Source: CAZUTK01 sp964623265 (GTDB taxonomy: Bacteria; Electryoneota; B3-LCP). From it: DNA of 30,734 nucleotides. The notes under the pieces were generated by a model. The model was not told the DNA's origin. It saw only the letters and a list, made by a program, of their open reading frames with translations, and made no database searches. The translations under genes and the position numbers were made by a program. Location of the stretch: the NCBI GenBank assembly GCA_964623265.1, contig CAZUTK010000036.1, positions 1 to 30,734 on the forward strand, given 5' to 3'. This document shows positions 7,637 to 15,116 of the stretch, one piece after another; position 1 is the first letter of the stretch; the number at the start of each line of letters is the position of its first letter.

Positions 7637-8551
7637 TCAGGGATCGGCGGCGCAGCGGAACCCGATGCTGGGATGAGTTGTGATGGGATCGGCGAGATAG
7701 CGCGCTGCACAGCGCAGATCATCGGGATTCGAAAGATAGCTGCCGCCGCGGCGGACGCGGGCGCTGCCGATCGGAGTCGCAGTCCATTCAGACACATTCC
7801 CCGCCAAATTGAACGCCCCGAACCAGCTCATGCCCTCAGGATACGAATCCACGGGTTCGGGGGATCCGAAGTTTTTCCCGAAATTCGCGAGAAAATCGTT
7901 CGGAGCATCGTTTCCCCAGGGATACTTGTACCCAACTCCGATTCCGTTTAGAGCTCCAAATTCGTTGGAAATCCCGCGAGCTGCCTTTTCCCATTCGGAC
8001 TCCGTGGGCAGTCGTTCCCCATAGAATTCCGCGTAGCCTTCGGCGCCGTACCAGCTCACCATCACCACCGGCATGTCTTCGTAGCCGGATTCCACCTCGA
8101 ATTGCGCGAGAGAATCCACGAAGCGGATGCGGGATGCCGCCGCAGAATAGAACAGGAAAGGATGGTTTGTATCGTTTTCCAAGGCGTATCCATCGTTCAC
8201 ATAAATCAGATTGGAATCCAGCGCGGCGTTCAGGAAATCGGCGTATTGCTGATTGGACACTTCCCGACGATCCAGATAGAAGGAGTCCACCCAGACGGGG
8301 TTTTCGTTCTGCGGCACGGTGTAATTCCCGTATCCGGAGGGATCATCGCCTAGCACAACGTAGCCTGCGGGGACGAGCACTCGGTCTCCGACGACGATGG
8401 GATCGGGTCTTTGCGGGCTGGATTCACCGTCATCTCCGCCGCAGCCGGCGATGAAACCGACCAGCGGGATCAGCGCCGCCGAGAGCATGCGCGGCAGCAG
8501 CGCGGGTCTTCTTTGCAGAACCCGTAACAGGAAAGTCATTTTCCACATCAT
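7637..8551 (-). CDS. SUMF1 (formylglycine-generating-enzyme-like) domain lipoprotein
   Basis: 304 residues. A lipobox, GFIAGC, places the lipid-carrying Cys at residue 37, so the protein should be anchored to a membrane facing the periplasm or surface. The SUMF1 domain fills residues about 55-304: VPAGYVVLGDDP, PVWVDSFYLDRREVSNQQYADFL, MPVVMVSWYGAEGYAEF, RLPTESEWEKAARG, YPWGN, NLAGNVSEW, RRGGSYL and GFRCA. In true formylglycine-generating enzymes two Cys five residues apart bind copper; here only the second remains (DDLRCAAR) and the first position is Pro. No sulfatase is nearby. A structural or binding role is more likely than Cys oxidation. The ATG at 8551 has a weak ribosome site; the ATG at 8539 is an alternative. 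Confidence 0.85.
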   Translation of the reverse strand: MMWKMTFLLRVLQRRPALLPRMLSAALIPLVGFIAGCGGDDGESSPQRPDPIVVGDRVLVPAGYVVLGDDPSGYGNYTVPQNENPVWVDSFYLDRREVSNQQYADFLNAALDSNLIYVNDGYALENDTNHPFLFYSAAASRIRFVDSLAQFEVESGYEDMPVVMVSWYGAEGYAEFYGERLPTESEWEKAARGISNEFGALNGIGVGYKYPWGNDAPNDFLANFGKNFGSPEPVDSYPEGMSWFGAFNLAGNVSEWTATPIGSARVRRGGSYLSNPDDLRCAARYLADPITTHPSIGFRCAADP

Positions 8552-8696
8552 TTTCTTTCTACGCTGAGGATGAACACTTCAGCGTGCGCGGAGGATCTTT
8601 TCATCGTTCGGCGCTTCCCTCCGGAAAGCGTGAAACATAGGAGCGATCGTACCTTGCCCAACAGACATCACACGAAAAGCAAATCATCTTCAACGA

Positions 8697-10208
8697 TTAG
8701 TCCATCTCCGCCAGAGGAAATCCGAGGGCGCCGGCTACGGCGCGGATCGCCAGCCTCACCTGCAGTGAATTCAGACGCAGGAAATAATTCACCGCAAACC
8801 AGAGAATCAGCACTGCGTAACCGGCGTAACATCTTTGAAACCGTTGGAGAAATTGATCCATAGCGAAGGCGGCGGGGATGATGAAAACTCCTTCAAAGGG
8901 CATCCGGAAGCGCGCGTCGGCGAAGAAGACGACCGCTACGCCGTACAGCACCAGCATATACAGATACAGAGGAAAGAAATCCCGCAGCCTGCGGCGCAAT
9001 TTCCAAGCGCCGACGAGGAAAAACGGGATGACGAAGGCGTAGCCCCAAACGTACCGCCCGCGTTCATCGAGCACGTGCCAGAAGCGAAAGACCTGCTTGA
9101 TGGATTTCACCACCCAGAGCATAGGGTGCTCTTTCAGCAGCGCCATTGTTTTCTGCGCCAACCGTTCGGAAGCTTCCGGTTCGCTCTGAGGCGGCGGCTC
9201 GTCGGGGTAATACAATTCGAAGAGGCGCTTCATCCCCGTTAGGCCGAAATAGTTGTTCTCCCGCAGCAAACGGTAAAATTCTTCGCTGCGCGCATTATCA
9301 CGCCCTACGCTGTCCACATAGGCGAAGGCTTCATCATGTTCGTAGAGCAACAGAGGCAGCTGATTGAATCCCATCCACAGGACGACTCCCCCTTCGCTGG
9401 ACGGCAGCATCCAGCGGTGATAGGCGTGATAGTTGCGGATGGTCCAGGGCACCAGCATCAAGATTCCGACGACCATCAAGACCACCGCGCGGATCCATCG
9501 CATCCGGAACGCCTCCTTCAATCGCAAGAAGACGTACACCGGCAAAATAAAGATGAACGGCAGTCCCACTCCCCGCGTCAACCCTAACAGTCCGACCAGC
9601 ACACCCATCAGGATGATCTTGCGCCAGGAAGCGGTATCTTTCAAACTAACGGTGAGAAACAGGAGCAGATTGAGGAGCAGGAGGAATAAATTCTCCGTCA
9701 TCAACCAGCCGACGTAATAGATGAAACCCGGATATCCCGCCGCGATGACACCCGCCAACCGGCTGGGGCGTTCCGGAAGCAACTGGCGCGCCGTGAAGTA
9801 GATCAAGAGCGGCGGCAGCGCCCCTATCAAGGCTTGGAAGAGCAAGACGACGAGATGGTGATGGCCGAAGAGAAAATAGATCAGACCGAGGAAATAGAGG
9901 TAGGCGGGGAAGCGCAAAGCCGTGGGATCGCCGAAACGATCCACGACTCCGCGGCCCTCGGCGATATTCAGCCCGAGATAATCATACTCCACGGCGTCCA
10001 TATCAATCCCGAGATAATCTTTCGGGATGAGGTCAATGGAGAAGATGTAGATGATGCGGACGATCAAGCCGAGCAGGAACAGCACGGCGATGAACCGCCG
10101 AGTAGAAGGAGCCAGATCCGTCCAGTGATGGCGCAGGCTGTTCAATCGGTTTCCTTGCAGTGGGCGTTTCAGGCGGAGCACCGGCGTTATCCGGCGGATA
10201 TTCAGCAA
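8697..10208 (-). CDS. Polytopic membrane glycosyltransferase, PMT/ArnT-like (GT39-type)
   Basis: About 503 residues with some ten hydrophobic spans. After the first span comes an acidic outer loop (DYLGIDMDAVEYDYLGLNIAEGRG), where GT-C enzymes keep their catalytic acid, followed by ALRFPAYLYFLG, which fits the PMT_2 family. A late motif, ADARFRMPFEGVFIIPAA, is also common in this group. Such enzymes move a sugar from a polyprenyl-phosphate donor to lipid A, a glycan or a protein on the outer face of the inner membrane; the acceptor here is unknown. The first codon is unclear: a TTG at 10208 has its ribosome site too close, and another TTG some 60 bases in is preceded by GGAAA. It begins about 24 bases after fixX and may be read through from that operon. 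Confidence 0.8.
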   Translation of the reverse strand: MLNIRRITPVLRLKRPLQGNRLNSLRHHWTDLAPSTRRFIAVLFLLGLIVRIIYIFSIDLIPKDYLGIDMDAVEYDYLGLNIAEGRGVVDRFGDPTALRFPAYLYFLGLIYFLFGHHHLVVLLFQALIGALPPLLIYFTARQLLPERPSRLAGVIAAGYPGFIYYVGWLMTENLFLLLLNLLLFLTVSLKDTASWRKIILMGVLVGLLGLTRGVGLPFIFILPVYVFLRLKEAFRMRWIRAVVLMVVGILMLVPWTIRNYHAYHRWMLPSSEGGVVLWMGFNQLPLLLYEHDEAFAYVDSVGRDNARSEEFYRLLRENNYFGLTGMKRLFELYYPDEPPPQSEPEASERLAQKTMALLKEHPMLWVVKSIKQVFRFWHVLDERGRYVWGYAFVIPFFLVGAWKLRRRLRDFFPLYLYMLVLYGVAVVFFADARFRMPFEGVFIIPAAFAMDQFLQRFQRCYAGYAVLILWFAVNYFLRLNSLQVRLAIRAVAGALGFPLAEMD

Positions 10209-10232
10209 CCTCCGCCTGAAAGCTGCAGATTC

Positions 10233-10550
10233 CTATCCGAAGCGATATTGCACACCGAAGCCTCCTCGGGGATACTTCCACTTCACGTATCCGCCGCCCG
10301 CGATGCGACAGGTGCCGCATTCGAGGCAGTTTTCGAAGGCGACCAGGCATTCCCCCGTTTCTTCGTTCAGTTCGTAGGTCTTCGCCGGGCAGATGTAGAG
10401 CACGACTTTCGTCGGGTCCGCCTTGAATTTCTCCTGATCCACCTCGATGTGCGTCTCTTTGTCGGGTTTGTATTTGACCAGGAAGAGTTTATCTTCGATG
10501 GTTTCCTTCAATTTTCCCTTCTCTTCCGATTTTCCCGGTTCCTGACTCAT
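10233..10550 (-). CDS. fixX: FixX ferredoxin-like protein
   Basis: 105 residues, the usual FixX size. Cysteines at 54, 68, 75, 78 and 81; the ICPAKTY and NCLECGTCRI motifs are the family signature for the [4Fe-4S] site. It passes electrons between the flavoprotein FixC and the quinone in the membrane-bound FixABCX electron-bifurcating complex. The ATG overlaps the fixC stop by four bases (ATGA), so translation is coupled. The N-terminal 20 residues are a charged extension (EPGKSEEKGKLKET). Confidence 0.93.
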   Translation of the reverse strand: MSQEPGKSEEKGKLKETIEDKLFLVKYKPDKETHIEVDQEKFKADPTKVVLYICPAKTYELNEETGECLVAFENCLECGTCRIAGGGYVKWKYPRGGFGVQYRFG

Positions 10551-11854
10551 CGCATCGCCCTCCCCATTTTGAACACGTCTCGGACCAAATTCATCACGCC
10601 GATTTCGCGGCGGAACTTGCGCAGGACTTCTTTTTCGATTTCTGCCTTGGGTTTTTCGCTGATGGAGAAATAATCCTTCAGAAGCTCCACCAGAGCGTCC
10701 GGGTAATCCCGCAGGATGTGAGGATTCTGGTTGAAGAAAGCGGATACCCGCTGGAACTTCTTCAGATCTTTCATCACGAAGCTCTCATTCAATCGGTTCT
10801 GGTAGCTCATCAAGGTCTGCGCGGAATAATCCCCCTTTTTTTGCGCGGCGATGACGGTTTCCGCAGCCAACACACCGGAAGCCATCGCCAGATTGGATCC
10901 TTCGTGGTAGTGGCTGGCGTTGACCAATCCCGCCGCATCGCCGGTCAAGATGATCCCGTCGCGCACCAACTGCGGCAGGTGCGTATAACCGCCTTCCGGG
11001 ATCATATGAGCCGCATATTCGACCGTCTCTCCGCCGCGGATCAGCGGCCGGATGGAAGGGTGCTTCTTGAACTGTTCGAGCACGTCATTGGGATTCAGAT
11101 GATGGCGGTTCATATCGTGGATGGAGGCGCCGACGCCGATGGAGAGGCTCTCCTTGTTCGTATAGACGAACCCGGATCCGAACGTCCCCTGCACCGCCTG
11201 CCCGAACACTTCCCAGGCACTGCCTTCGTTGTCGTTCAGCAGGAAACGGTCCTGGATGACGGAAGCGGGCAGAGCGATGACCTCCTTGACCGCCACCGCC
11301 ATATGGCGCGGATCGAATTCCCTGCGCATACCCAGCTGCTCCGCGAGAAAGGAATTGGCGCCTTCCGCCGAGATGACGACGTCGCAGCGCAATTCATCGC
11401 CGCCGGGCTCGGTCTTGACTCCGACGACTTTTCCCCCTTCGAGGATCACCTCCGAGACCATCATACCCGGGATGATCATCGCGCCCGCCGCTTCGACCTG
11501 TTCGGCATACCAGCGGTCGAATTTGGCGCGCAGCACCGTCCAGGTGTGATTGAAGGGAGGTTCGTTGAACGCCGACGTCTTGAAGTCCAGCGCCAGTTCG
11601 CCGTCGCGCGCCAGCAGGGAGAAACGGCGGTGCGTGACGTGCCGCTCCACGGGGGCTTCCTTCCAGAACTCGGGCAGCAGCTTTTCGAGAATCGTGGTGA
11701 AAAGGATGCCGCCCATAACATTCTTGGAGCCGGGGTATTCGCCTCGTTCCAACACCGCGACTTCCACGCCGGCTTTCGCCAGCGTCAGCGCCGCCGACAA
11801 TCCCGCCGGACCGGCTCCGACGATGATGCAATCGAATTTTTCCGATTCAGACAT
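10547..11854 (-). CDS. fixC: FixC, ETF:quinone oxidoreductase-like flavoprotein
   Basis: 435 residues. The N-terminal dinucleotide fold IIVGAGPAGLSAALTLAKAG binds FAD; GSKNVMGGILF and the later LTGDAAGLVNASHYHEGSNL are typical FixC/ETF-QO motifs around the flavin and quinone site. Together with FixX it takes the high-potential electrons released by FixAB bifurcation to the quinone pool. It lies three bases after fixB, with its ribosome site inside the fixB end, and overlaps fixX. Full length, no missing motif noticed. Confidence 0.95.
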   Translation of the reverse strand: MSESEKFDCIIVGAGPAGLSAALTLAKAGVEVAVLERGEYPGSKNVMGGILFTTILEKLLPEFWKEAPVERHVTHRRFSLLARDGELALDFKTSAFNEPPFNHTWTVLRAKFDRWYAEQVEAAGAMIIPGMMVSEVILEGGKVVGVKTEPGGDELRCDVVISAEGANSFLAEQLGMRREFDPRHMAVAVKEVIALPASVIQDRFLLNDNEGSAWEVFGQAVQGTFGSGFVYTNKESLSIGVGASIHDMNRHHLNPNDVLEQFKKHPSIRPLIRGGETVEYAAHMIPEGGYTHLPQLVRDGIILTGDAAGLVNASHYHEGSNLAMASGVLAAETVIAAQKKGDYSAQTLMSYQNRLNESFVMKDLKKFQRVSAFFNQNPHILRDYPDALVELLKDYFSISEKPKAEIEKEVLRKFRREIGVMNLVRDVFKMGRAMR

Positions 11855-11857
11855 ATG

Positions 11858-12826
11858 TCATTTCATCGCTTTGATCTGCGCCGTCAAGGCGGGGATAATT
11901 TCCATCACGTCACCCACGATGCCGTAATCCGCCACCTTGAAGATAGGGGCTTCCGGATCCTTATTCACTGCGACGATCACTTTCGACGAAGTCATTCCGG
12001 CGAGGTGCTGAATGGCGCCGGAGATGCCGCAGGCGATGTAGAGGGTTGGCGCCACGATTTTACCGGTCTGCCCGACCTGATCGCTGTGCGATCTCCAACC
12101 CGAATCCACCGCGGCGCGGGAGGCGCCCACCGCGGCGCCCAGCGTCCGCGCCAGTTCTTCCAGCAGTTTGAAGTTCTCCGTCCCTTTCAATCCGCGGCCG
12201 CCGGAAACTACGATATCCGCTTCGGTCAATTCGATCGTCCCCTCCGCTTCCGCCTGGATCTGCTTCACGCGGGCTCGGATGTCCTTTTCCGACAGTTCCA
12301 CATCGAGCGGCTGGACGGGGACTTCTTTCGGATCCGAGGGCGCGCACGCCGGAAACGCCTTGGGGCGGGTAGTGGCGATGCCGGGGGAAGCTTTACTGAC
12401 CACCTTCATCAAGAGTTTGCCCGCGTAAATGGGGCGAACTGCTTCCAGACTCCCTCCATTCCAAGATAATTGCGTCACGTCGGATAGCACCGGGATGCCG
12501 AGGCGGGCTCCCAGACGCGGCGCCAGATCCCGTCCCATCGCCGTCCCACCGATCAAGACCGCGTCCGGCTTCTCCCTGCGGACGGCGGTTTCCAGAGCGC
12601 GGGTGTAGCCTTCCGTAGAATATTGATCCAGCAGGGGATGTTCCGCGGTTAAGATTCGATCCGGGCGGTATCCGAACAGGTTCCGGGCGAAGTTTGCGGA
12701 TCCGTTTCCGATCACCAGGGCGATCAATTCTCCGCCTTCACTCAGGCGACGTCCTTCGCACAGGGCTTCGATCGCTGCCTTGCGGAATTCCCCGCTTCGC
12801 TGTTCGACAAAAACCAATGCCTTCAT
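11858..12826 (-). CDS. fixB: FixB, electron-transfer flavoprotein alpha subunit
   Basis: 322 residues. The C-terminal FAD domain is unmistakable: SRAAVDSGWRS, QVGQTGKIVAPTLYIACGIS, GAIQHLAGM and DPEAPIFKVADYGIVGD. The N-terminal part (MKALVFVEQRSGEF) is the alpha-subunit Rossmann-like domain. It pairs with FixA; the heterodimer oxidises NADH and, in bifurcating FixAB, splits the electrons between a ferredoxin or flavodoxin and FixC. GGAGG precedes the ATG. It follows fixA by 65 bases. Confidence 0.95.
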   Translation of the reverse strand: MKALVFVEQRSGEFRKAAIEALCEGRRLSEGGELIALVIGNGSANFARNLFGYRPDRILTAEHPLLDQYSTEGYTRALETAVRREKPDAVLIGGTAMGRDLAPRLGARLGIPVLSDVTQLSWNGGSLEAVRPIYAGKLLMKVVSKASPGIATTRPKAFPACAPSDPKEVPVQPLDVELSEKDIRARVKQIQAEAEGTIELTEADIVVSGGRGLKGTENFKLLEELARTLGAAVGASRAAVDSGWRSHSDQVGQTGKIVAPTLYIACGISGAIQHLAGMTSSKVIVAVNKDPEAPIFKVADYGIVGDVMEIIPALTAQIKAMK

Positions 12827-12891
12827 CCTGCCTCCTTAATGCCTCCTCGACGATCGCTTGGCGTTGACCGACCGCGAGGGCGAATTTTCGT

Positions 12892-13638
12892 TTAGAGCAC
12901 CTTCGCTTCTTCGTGCAGAAGCCGGATCAGCTCCGGCACAGCTGCTGCGCCTTCGCCGATGATTCTCCCGCCGGAACGAGCCTTGGGATAGGAGAGGTCG
13001 AGAACTTCAAGCTGCGAAGCCTCCCCGCTGCAGGGGATTTCCGCGATCTCCTTCTTCTTCGCCAGCATGATCCCCTTCAAAGAAGCGTAGCGCGGTTCGT
13101 TCAAACCTTTTTGCGTCGTGAAAAGCGCGGGCAAGGAGGTTTCCACGACTTCGATGCCGCCTTCGAACTCTCGGTGCGCCGTAGCTTTTCCGTCGCCCAG
13201 TTCCAGCTTGATGATCGCCGAAACGCTGGGAATGCCGAGGATTTCCGCCAGCATCCCTCCGACCAGGGCTTCGTCGTCGTCCACGGCTTGTTTGCCGCAG
13301 AAGATCAGATCGTAGGGGATTTTTTTAATCGCATCCGCCAGCACCCGCGCCGTGCTCAGGCTGTCGTGCGTATGGCTGCAGACCAGATGCACCGCCTTAT
13401 CCGCGCCCATCGCCAGTCCGGTGCGCAGGCTTTTCTTGACCTCCTCCGGACCCACGGAGAGCAGCGTCACCTCGCCTCCCCTCGCTTCTTTGATCCTGAG
13501 TGCTTCTTCGACGGCGAACTCATCATAGGGGTTGAGGACAAAATTCACGTCCTGAGTCTGAATGCTCCGGCCGTCCGCCGCGATCTTCACCGCCGTTTCC
13601 GTGTCCGGCACATGCTTGATGCAGACCAGCAGGTTCAC
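12892..13638 (-). CDS. fixA: FixA, electron-transfer flavoprotein beta subunit
   Basis: 248 residues from a GTG at 13638 with a very strong ribosome site (GAGGAGGAGG). LVCIKHVPDTE, VLNPYDEFAVEEALRIKE and CGKQAVDDDEALVGGMLAEILG are beta-subunit signatures; in bifurcating ETFs this subunit carries the bifurcating flavin and NADH site. First gene of fixABCX, read from the promoter at 13686-13714. No nitrogenase gene is in the window, so the low-potential product may serve another reductive pathway; this is inference. Confidence 0.95.
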   Translation of the reverse strand: MNLLVCIKHVPDTETAVKIAADGRSIQTQDVNFVLNPYDEFAVEEALRIKEARGGEVTLLSVGPEEVKKSLRTGLAMGADKAVHLVCSHTHDSLSTARVLADAIKKIPYDLIFCGKQAVDDDEALVGGMLAEILGIPSVSAIIKLELGDGKATAHREFEGGIEVVETSLPALFTTQKGLNEPRYASLKGIMLAKKKEIAEIPCSGEASQLEVLDLSYPKARSGGRIIGEGAAAVPELIRLLHEEAKVL

Positions 13639-13685
13639 AACCTCCTCCTCGCTTTCAATATCTTTCCAACGATGCTTGAATCAAA

Positions 13686-13714
13686 AATATAGAAAAATCC
13701 CCCGGATTTTTCAA
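13686..13714 (-). promoter_or_regulatory. Sigma-70-type promoter of fixABCX
   Basis: Minus strand TTGAAA (13709-13714), 17 bases, TATATT (13686-13691). The start site would be near 13679, with a leader of about 40 bases. No sigma-54 (GG-N10-GC) element was noticed here, in contrast to fix operons controlled by NifA. Confidence 0.75.
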
Positions 13715-13773
13715 GGGATTTCTGCGCTTTTTCCGGCGAGAGATCAAACCATCGGGAAGAGGGTCGCAAAGAC

Positions 13774-13805
13774 GTAAAAAAACCGGACGCGTCGCCGCGA
13801 CCGGT
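13774..13805 (-). terminator. Intrinsic terminator after the WecG/TagA-type gene
   Basis: Minus strand stem ACCGG-T-CGCG / CGCG-T-CCGGT (one T-T mismatch) around a GCGA loop (13782-13805), followed by seven Ts. It separates this gene from the fix promoter. Confidence 0.85.
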
Positions 13806-13825
13806 CTTTTAGCGCAAGGAGAGGA

Positions 13826-14587
13826 TCACACTTTCTGCAATCTTTGAGTTCTGCGGAAGATCTCCAGCAGGACCAGAACCATAAACTCGAGGTTGGTGAA
13901 CAGATATCGCTTCCACATCCGGTCTGGTTCCTGCATCAGGCGGAAGAACCATTCCAAGCCGGCGTTCTGCATCCAGACGGGAGCCCGTTTGGTCACACCG
14001 GCGACGACGTCGAAGCTGCCGCCGACACCGTGCACTACCGGAACGTTCATCTTGTATAGGTATTTCCGCACGAAGATCTCTTTCTTAGGAGATCCGAAGG
14101 CGAGGAAGAGGATATCCGCGCGGCTGTCGCGGATTTCCTGCGCCACCTGATCCTCTTCTTCCGGACGGAAGTAGCCGTCCCGATAGCCAGCGATTTTCAG
14201 GGTTGGGTATTTCTGAAGGTAGATACGGACCACATTCTCCACGACTTCCGGTTTGGCGCCCAAGAAGTAAATGGAATAGCCCTTTTCAGCGGCTCGTTCC
14301 ACCAATTTCTCCATCAGGTCTGTGCCGTTCACCCGCCCGGGAATCGGGTCTTTCAGGAGACGGGACAACCAGACCAACGGGACGCCGTCAGCGCCTACCA
14401 GGTCCGCTTCGTTGATGATTCTGCGCAAGACGCGGTCCGTCTTCGCTTTGACTAATTTCGCCACATTCACGACCACAATCTGGTGCGGTACGCGGGTGCG
14501 GATAAATTGATCGCACAACTGTAAGGTTTCTTTCATCGAAACTTTATCTACCCGCACATCGGAGATGAAAGATTTAGCAATCGTCAT
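13826..14587 (-). CDS. WecG/TagA/CpsF-family glycosyltransferase (GT26)
   Basis: 253 residues, full length for the family. Conserved blocks in order: VVVNVAKLVKA, DLVGADGVPLVW (with the catalytic-region Asp), YSIYFLGAKPEVVE, DILFLAFGSPKKEIFV, and GVGGSFDVVAGVTKRAPVWMQ followed by GLEWFFRLMQEPDRMWKRY. These enzymes add N-acetylmannosamine or a related amino-sugar to a polyprenyl-diphosphate-linked sugar at the membrane, an early step of surface polysaccharide or teichoic-acid-type linkage synthesis. The C-terminus (RRTQRLQKV, with hydrophobic FMVLVLLEIF before it) fits the membrane-binding tail of the family. GAGGAAG precedes the ATG. The gene stands alone, so the polymer cannot be named. Confidence 0.9.
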   Translation of the reverse strand: MTIAKSFISDVRVDKVSMKETLQLCDQFIRTRVPHQIVVVNVAKLVKAKTDRVLRRIINEADLVGADGVPLVWLSRLLKDPIPGRVNGTDLMEKLVERAAEKGYSIYFLGAKPEVVENVVRIYLQKYPTLKIAGYRDGYFRPEEEDQVAQEIRDSRADILFLAFGSPKKEIFVRKYLYKMNVPVVHGVGGSFDVVAGVTKRAPVWMQNAGLEWFFRLMQEPDRMWKRYLFTNLEFMVLVLLEIFRRTQRLQKV

Positions 14588-14955
14588 AGACTTCCTCGCA
14601 GAGAAAACTGTGGATTCATTCGTGTCGAACCGATGACTATCGTATGTCTTGGTCAGGGTACGGTGAGGAGATGTGCGGATTCCTCGCGAGGAGTGATGGG
14701 GTGAGTCTTGGATAAAGATGATATAAAAAGTTCTCGCAAGCTGAAGCCGCAGTTTCTCCTTCTATACCTGTTGTCGGGCATAAGATAGACGATTCCCGAC
14801 TCATAATGAGTGACGCAAAGCACAAAAATGGATTTTTTGTTATTTGCTCGCCAGCATAGATACGACGACTGCCGCCCAGCGTTGGCGAGTGAAAGGAAAT
14901 TCAAAGAATTTCTCGTCCGCGGCGGGTAGCAAGGTTCAACCCGCGTGGAAAGCAT
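14588..14955. other. Non-coding stretch without a supported gene
   Basis: Lower in GC than its surroundings. It contains a 6-bp hairpin (14922-14927 with 14939-14944) and a 7-bp inverted repeat (CTCGCCA and TGGCGAG flanking about 29 bases near 14848-14890), but no ribosome-site-led frame with protein-like composition. A minus-strand frame of 135 codons runs through it; its composition and lack of any start signal argue against it. No rnpB, tmRNA, SRP RNA or tRNA core was recognised. Confidence 0.5.
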
Positions 14956-15056
14956 AAAAAAGCCATCGGATTCACTGAACGAAAAGATGAAATGTTGGGA
15001 GGGGACACCATTCCACCTGATCGAATCCGATGGCAAGCGGTTGAACGTCAACCGGT
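14956..15056 (-). ncRNA. Putative small RNA with C-rich anti-Shine-Dalgarno loop
   Basis: Downstream of a TTGACT/TATTTT promoter the minus strand can fold into two parts. A 5' hairpin pairs CGGTTGA with TCAACCG (15038-15054). A long stem follows: the 12-bp perfect stem GCCATCGGATTC (15023-15034) with GAATCCGATGGC (14962-14973), an asymmetric internal loop, then a 9-bp stem (15009-15017 with 14986-14994, including two G-U pairs). A 14-base apical loop exposes TCCCCTCCC (14997-15005). Six Ts (14956-14961) follow the outer stem, as in an intrinsic terminator. C-rich loops of this kind pair with ribosome binding sites in known trans-acting sRNAs. No Rfam family was recognised. Function inferred only. 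Confidence 0.6.
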
Positions 15057-15059
15057 GCA

Positions 15060-15088
15060 AAAATAAGCAAATGGATGGAAAAAGTCAA
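15060..15088 (-). promoter_or_regulatory. Promoter of the putative small RNA
   Basis: Minus strand TTGACT (15083-15088), 17 bases, TATTTT (15060-15065); predicted start near 15053-15056, immediately before the first hairpin. It lies about 30 bases beyond the stop of the endonuclease V gene. Confidence 0.6.
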
Positions 15089-15116
15089 GCAATTTTTCAT
15101 TTCTTTGTGTTTTAGA

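Noticed and set aside
7637..8551. Active formylglycine-generating enzyme
   Set aside because: One copper-binding Cys is replaced and there is no sulfatase in the window.
10718..12469. 583-codon plus-strand frame opposite fixC and fixB
   Set aside because: Same kind of shadow; repeated His-Asp-Arg-Phe composition mirrors the codons of the real genes.
14962..15034. Small RNA on the plus strand instead (its loop would expose GGGAGGGGA)
   Set aside because: No T-run follows the stem on the plus strand and no promoter was seen; the minus strand has both.
14653..15060. 135-codon minus-strand reading frame through the non-coding stretch
   Set aside because: No ribosome site, composition unlike a folded protein, and its first third lies exactly over the structured RNA candidate and terminator.
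14956..15060. 6S RNA, tmRNA, RNase P RNA or SRP RNA in the structured region
   Set aside because: Length and conserved cores do not fit: no GNAR-tetraloop SRP domain, no tRNA-like ends, no RNase P P4 motif, no large 6S central bubble.
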